This document shows, one piece after another, positions 62,525 to 64,000 of a DNA stretch of 64,000 nt. The notes beneath the pieces are model-generated. The model was given only the letters and a program-made list of their open reading frames with translations, had not been told where the DNA came from and ran no database searches. Origin of the DNA: UMGS1696 sp964621165 (GTDB lineage Bacteria; Bacillota; Clostridia; Oscillospirales; CAG-272); NCBI GenBank assembly GCA_964621165.1, contig CAZULC010000002.1, forward strand, positions 124,001 to 188,000, given 5' to 3'. The position numbers and the translations under genes were made by a program. Positions within the stretch are counted from its first letter, which is position 1, and the number at the start of each line of letters is the position of its first letter.

Positions 62525-62896
62525 ATGGCAAACAATGAAATGAATGACAGCGAAATGCTGTGCCGTGATGAGGTAATCCACGAGGATACCGTCCGTTACG
62601 TGAAGGAAAAAGCTCTCGACCGTGACGAGTACATCTCGCTGGCGTCACTGTTCAAGCTGTTCGGCGACGGGACAAGGGTAGAGATTCTTCACGCGCTGGA
62701 AATCCACGAAATGTGCGTGTGCGATATCGCGTACCTGCTGGGAATATCCAAGTCCGCCGTCTCCCACCAGCTCAAGGCGCTCAAGCTGGCGAATTTAGTG
62801 AAGTTCCGTCGGGAAGGGCAGATTGTGTACTACTCACTTGCTGACGATCACGTGAAAACCCTCCTTGACATAGGTCTTGAACACATCAACGAGTAA
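62525..62896 (+). CDS. ArsR/SmtB-family metal sensor (CadC/CzrA-like)
   Basis: The 123-aa winged-helix repressor releases DNA when it binds metal. The recognition region is ISKSAVSHQLKALKLANLVKFRREG. It has two potential metal sites: the alpha3 site with a CVCD motif (MCVCDIAYLL, ~residue 60), typical of CadC/ArsR sensing of soft metals, and the alpha5 site with D-x-H ... H-x-x-E (DDHV..LEHINE at the C-terminus), typical of CzrA/SmtB zinc sensing. The N-terminus adds a Cys (EMLCRDEV). Start: ATG 62525 with AAAAGG upstream. It controls the P-type ATPase that follows. Confidence 0.88.
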   Translation: MANNEMNDSEMLCRDEVIHEDTVRYVKEKALDRDEYISLASLFKLFGDGTRVEILHALEIHEMCVCDIAYLLGISKSAVSHQLKALKLANLVKFRREGQIVYYSLADDHVKTLLDIGLEHINE

Positions 62897-62935
62897 AAAA
62901 ATCCCTTCCTCACCCACCTTTTTACACCGAAAAAG

Positions 62936-62951
62936 TTGAATAATTGCTCAA
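62936..62951 (+). promoter_or_regulatory. ArsR/SmtB-type operator 2
   Basis: TTGAATAATTGCTCAA lies between the sensor gene and the ATPase gene, matching the reverse complement of operator 1 at 12 of 16 positions. It may act as an auxiliary operator or flank an internal promoter; no clear -10/-35 is seen here. Confidence 0.45.
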
Positions 62952-62983
62952 TTAATAAATCAAACATGGGAAAGGCATCTGCT

Positions 62984-64000
62984 ATGAAAACCGACAAGAC
63001 AATCACCCCGGAAGAAAACCCCTGCTGTGCCGATGAACATGAGCATGAACACGAACACCACGAACATGAGCATCATCACGAACATGGCGAACACGAACAT
63101 GAACATGATGAACATGACCACCATCACGAACATGAACACGAGAACCATCACGACCACGGACATTCCCACGGCTGTTCCTGCTGCGGACACGACCACGGCG
63201 GCGAAGAAGAGAAAAAATCCCCCCTCCCGAGGCTGATTGTCAGCGGAGTTATGTTTGCGGCGGTTCTGCTTCTGCACATCTTCACCGACGTTCACCCGGC
63301 AGTCCCATTCGTCATCGCGGCCGCCGCGTACATTATCGCCGGATATGACGTTGTACTCACCGCAGTCAAAAACATAATCCATGGCGAGGTGTTCGACGAG
63401 TGCTTCCTCATGACGGTCTCGTCGATTGGCGCGTTCTGTATCGGCGAGTACAGCGAGGGTCTGGCGGTCATGATTCTGTACCAGCTCGGCGAATGGCTCA
63501 GCGATCTCGCGGTAGACAAATCCCGTGATTCAATCTCGGCTCTGTCGAACATCAGACCTGACAAAGCTCACGTGATACGGGACGGTGTGGAGTCCACTAT
63601 AAGCCCCTACGACGTTGAAGTGGGCGAGCTGATTGTCATCAAGGCAGGGGAGAGAATCCCGGTTGACGGCGTTGTAGAGAGCGGAGCCGGCACTGTTGAC
63701 ACCTCATCCCTCACTGGCGAGTCAGTTCCTGTGGCGGTTGACGTGGGAGAGACGGTTCTGTCGGGTGCGCTCAACTGCGACGGCGTAATCTACGTGAGAA
63801 CCACAGCCACATGCCGCGAGTCAACTGCCGAGAAAATCATGGATCTGGTGGAAAACGCCGCTGAAAACAAGTCGAAATCCGAGTCTTTCATCACAAAGTT
63901 CGCCAAGGTTTATACGCCAATCGTAGTAGCGGTCGCCGCCTGTGTGGCAATCATCCCGTCAATCATCACGGGAAACGTGTCCGAGTGGGTTCGCCGCGGA
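62984..64000 (+). CDS. Heavy-metal P1B-type ATPase with a His-rich N-terminus (3' end beyond window)
   Basis: At least 339 codons are visible and the frame is open to the window edge. The N-terminus has an extreme His/Glu-rich stretch (residues ~18-58, with repeats of HEH, HHEH and DHHH) plus CC, CSCC motifs, replacing a normal HMA domain. The first spans and the transduction region follow: AGERIPVDGVVESG and DTSSLTGESVPVAVDVG with the TGES loop. The CPx motif and phosphorylation site lie past the edge. With the upstream sensor it fits a Zn/Cd/Pb exporter (ZntA/CadA type). The ATG at 62984 has AAAGG upstream; an in-frame ATG at 62966 has none. Confidence 0.88.
   Translation, partial: MKTDKTITPEENPCCADEHEHEHEHHEHEHHHEHGEHEHEHDEHDHHHEHEHENHHDHGHSHGCSCCGHDHGGEEEKKSPLPRLIVSGVMFAAVLLLHIFTDVHPAVPFVIAAAAYIIAGYDVVLTAVKNIIHGEVFDECFLMTVSSIGAFCIGEYSEGLAVMILYQLGEWLSDLAVDKSRDSISALSNIRPDKAHVIRDGVESTISPYDVEVGELIVIKAGERIPVDGVVESGAGTVDTSSLTGESVPVAVDVGETVLSGALNCDGVIYVRTTATCRESTAEKIMDLVENAAENKSKSESFITKFAKVYTPIVVAVAACVAIIPSIITGNVSEWVRRG

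Noticed and set aside
62440..62530. Fur-type box before the metal efflux operon
   Set aside because: The palindrome matches ArsR/SmtB half-sites, not the TGATAAT type, and an ArsR sensor is the first gene.

Overview
The window is chromosomal DNA from a low-to-moderate-GC Gram-positive bacterium, most likely an uncultivated gut-type member of Clostridia (Bacillota). Four things point there: a Firmicutes-style dcw cluster (mraZ, rsmH, ftsL, PASTA-type PBP, murE, murF, mraY, ftsW, murG, ftsQ, ftsZ); Mini-RNase III, type II pantothenate kinase and CotH-like genes; near-consensus TTGACA/TATAAT promoters; and the remnant of an LPXTG adhesin with CnaB domains and His/Cys repeats of the sort seen in gut Clostridia. 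The species cannot be fixed from sequence alone. I saw no rRNA, tRNA, CRISPR array, transposase or phage gene.

Layout. 1-915 (-): flavin reductase-like gene (cut by the window edge) and a MIF-like tautomerase. 1348-5689 (+): a wall-anchored adhesin destroyed by several frameshifts and stops. 5730-9772 (+): an operon with a consensus promoter and a Fur-type box, encoding a nucleoside phosphorylase, a Fur-family regulator carrying a 5-bp tandem-duplication frameshift, and a ZnuABC-type zinc/manganese importer. 9773-10950: a repeat-rich accessory zone holding a small lipoprotein gene, a GTGGG-motif array, palindromes and a 129-bp hairpin element. 10951-13150 (-): a GH109-like Gfo/Idh/MocA protein and two half-size TSUP permeases. 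13276-26960 (mostly +): ftsK, tmk, a DJ-1 family gene, 5-formyl-THF cyclo-ligase, a CPBP protease, mltG, yihY (-), nfo and gatCAB. 27298-41963 (+): the dcw cluster. 42110-43827 (-): two translationally coupled XRE regulators. 44118-47471 (+): a three-gene GlpABC-like FAD oxidoreductase operon behind a structured leader. 47572-54550 (+): MoxR ATPase, DUF58, membrane transglutaminase and Mini-RNase III. 54572-59586: an orphan small protein behind a Shine-Dalgarno-sequestering hairpin, a HAD phosphatase, PanK II, CotH and an aldo/keto reductase. 59857-62281 (-): a solute-binding lipoprotein and a broken gene behind a consensus promoter. 62450-64000 (+): an ArsR/CadC-type sensor and a His-rich metal P-type ATPase, cut by the window edge.

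How it fits together. Metal homeostasis appears at both ends, with uptake under a Fur-type box and efflux under an ArsR-type operator. The middle is cell-envelope construction and division: precursor synthesis (murE, murF, mraY, murG), polymerisation and crosslinking (ftsW, PBP), lytic termination (mltG), septum assembly (ftsL, ftsQ, ftsZ) and chromosome clearance (ftsK).

The most unusual signals are five reasonably clear copies, plus one doubtful copy, of an ~80-bp dispersed intergenic repeat with a GC-rich hairpin head. Two copies flank the aldo/keto reductase in inverted orientation, and one supplies the 3' end of znuB. Also notable are the slippage-type mutation in the Fur-family gene, the 129-bp hairpin element, the hairpin over the orphan gene's ribosome binding site, and the long disordered N-terminal tails on several division proteins.
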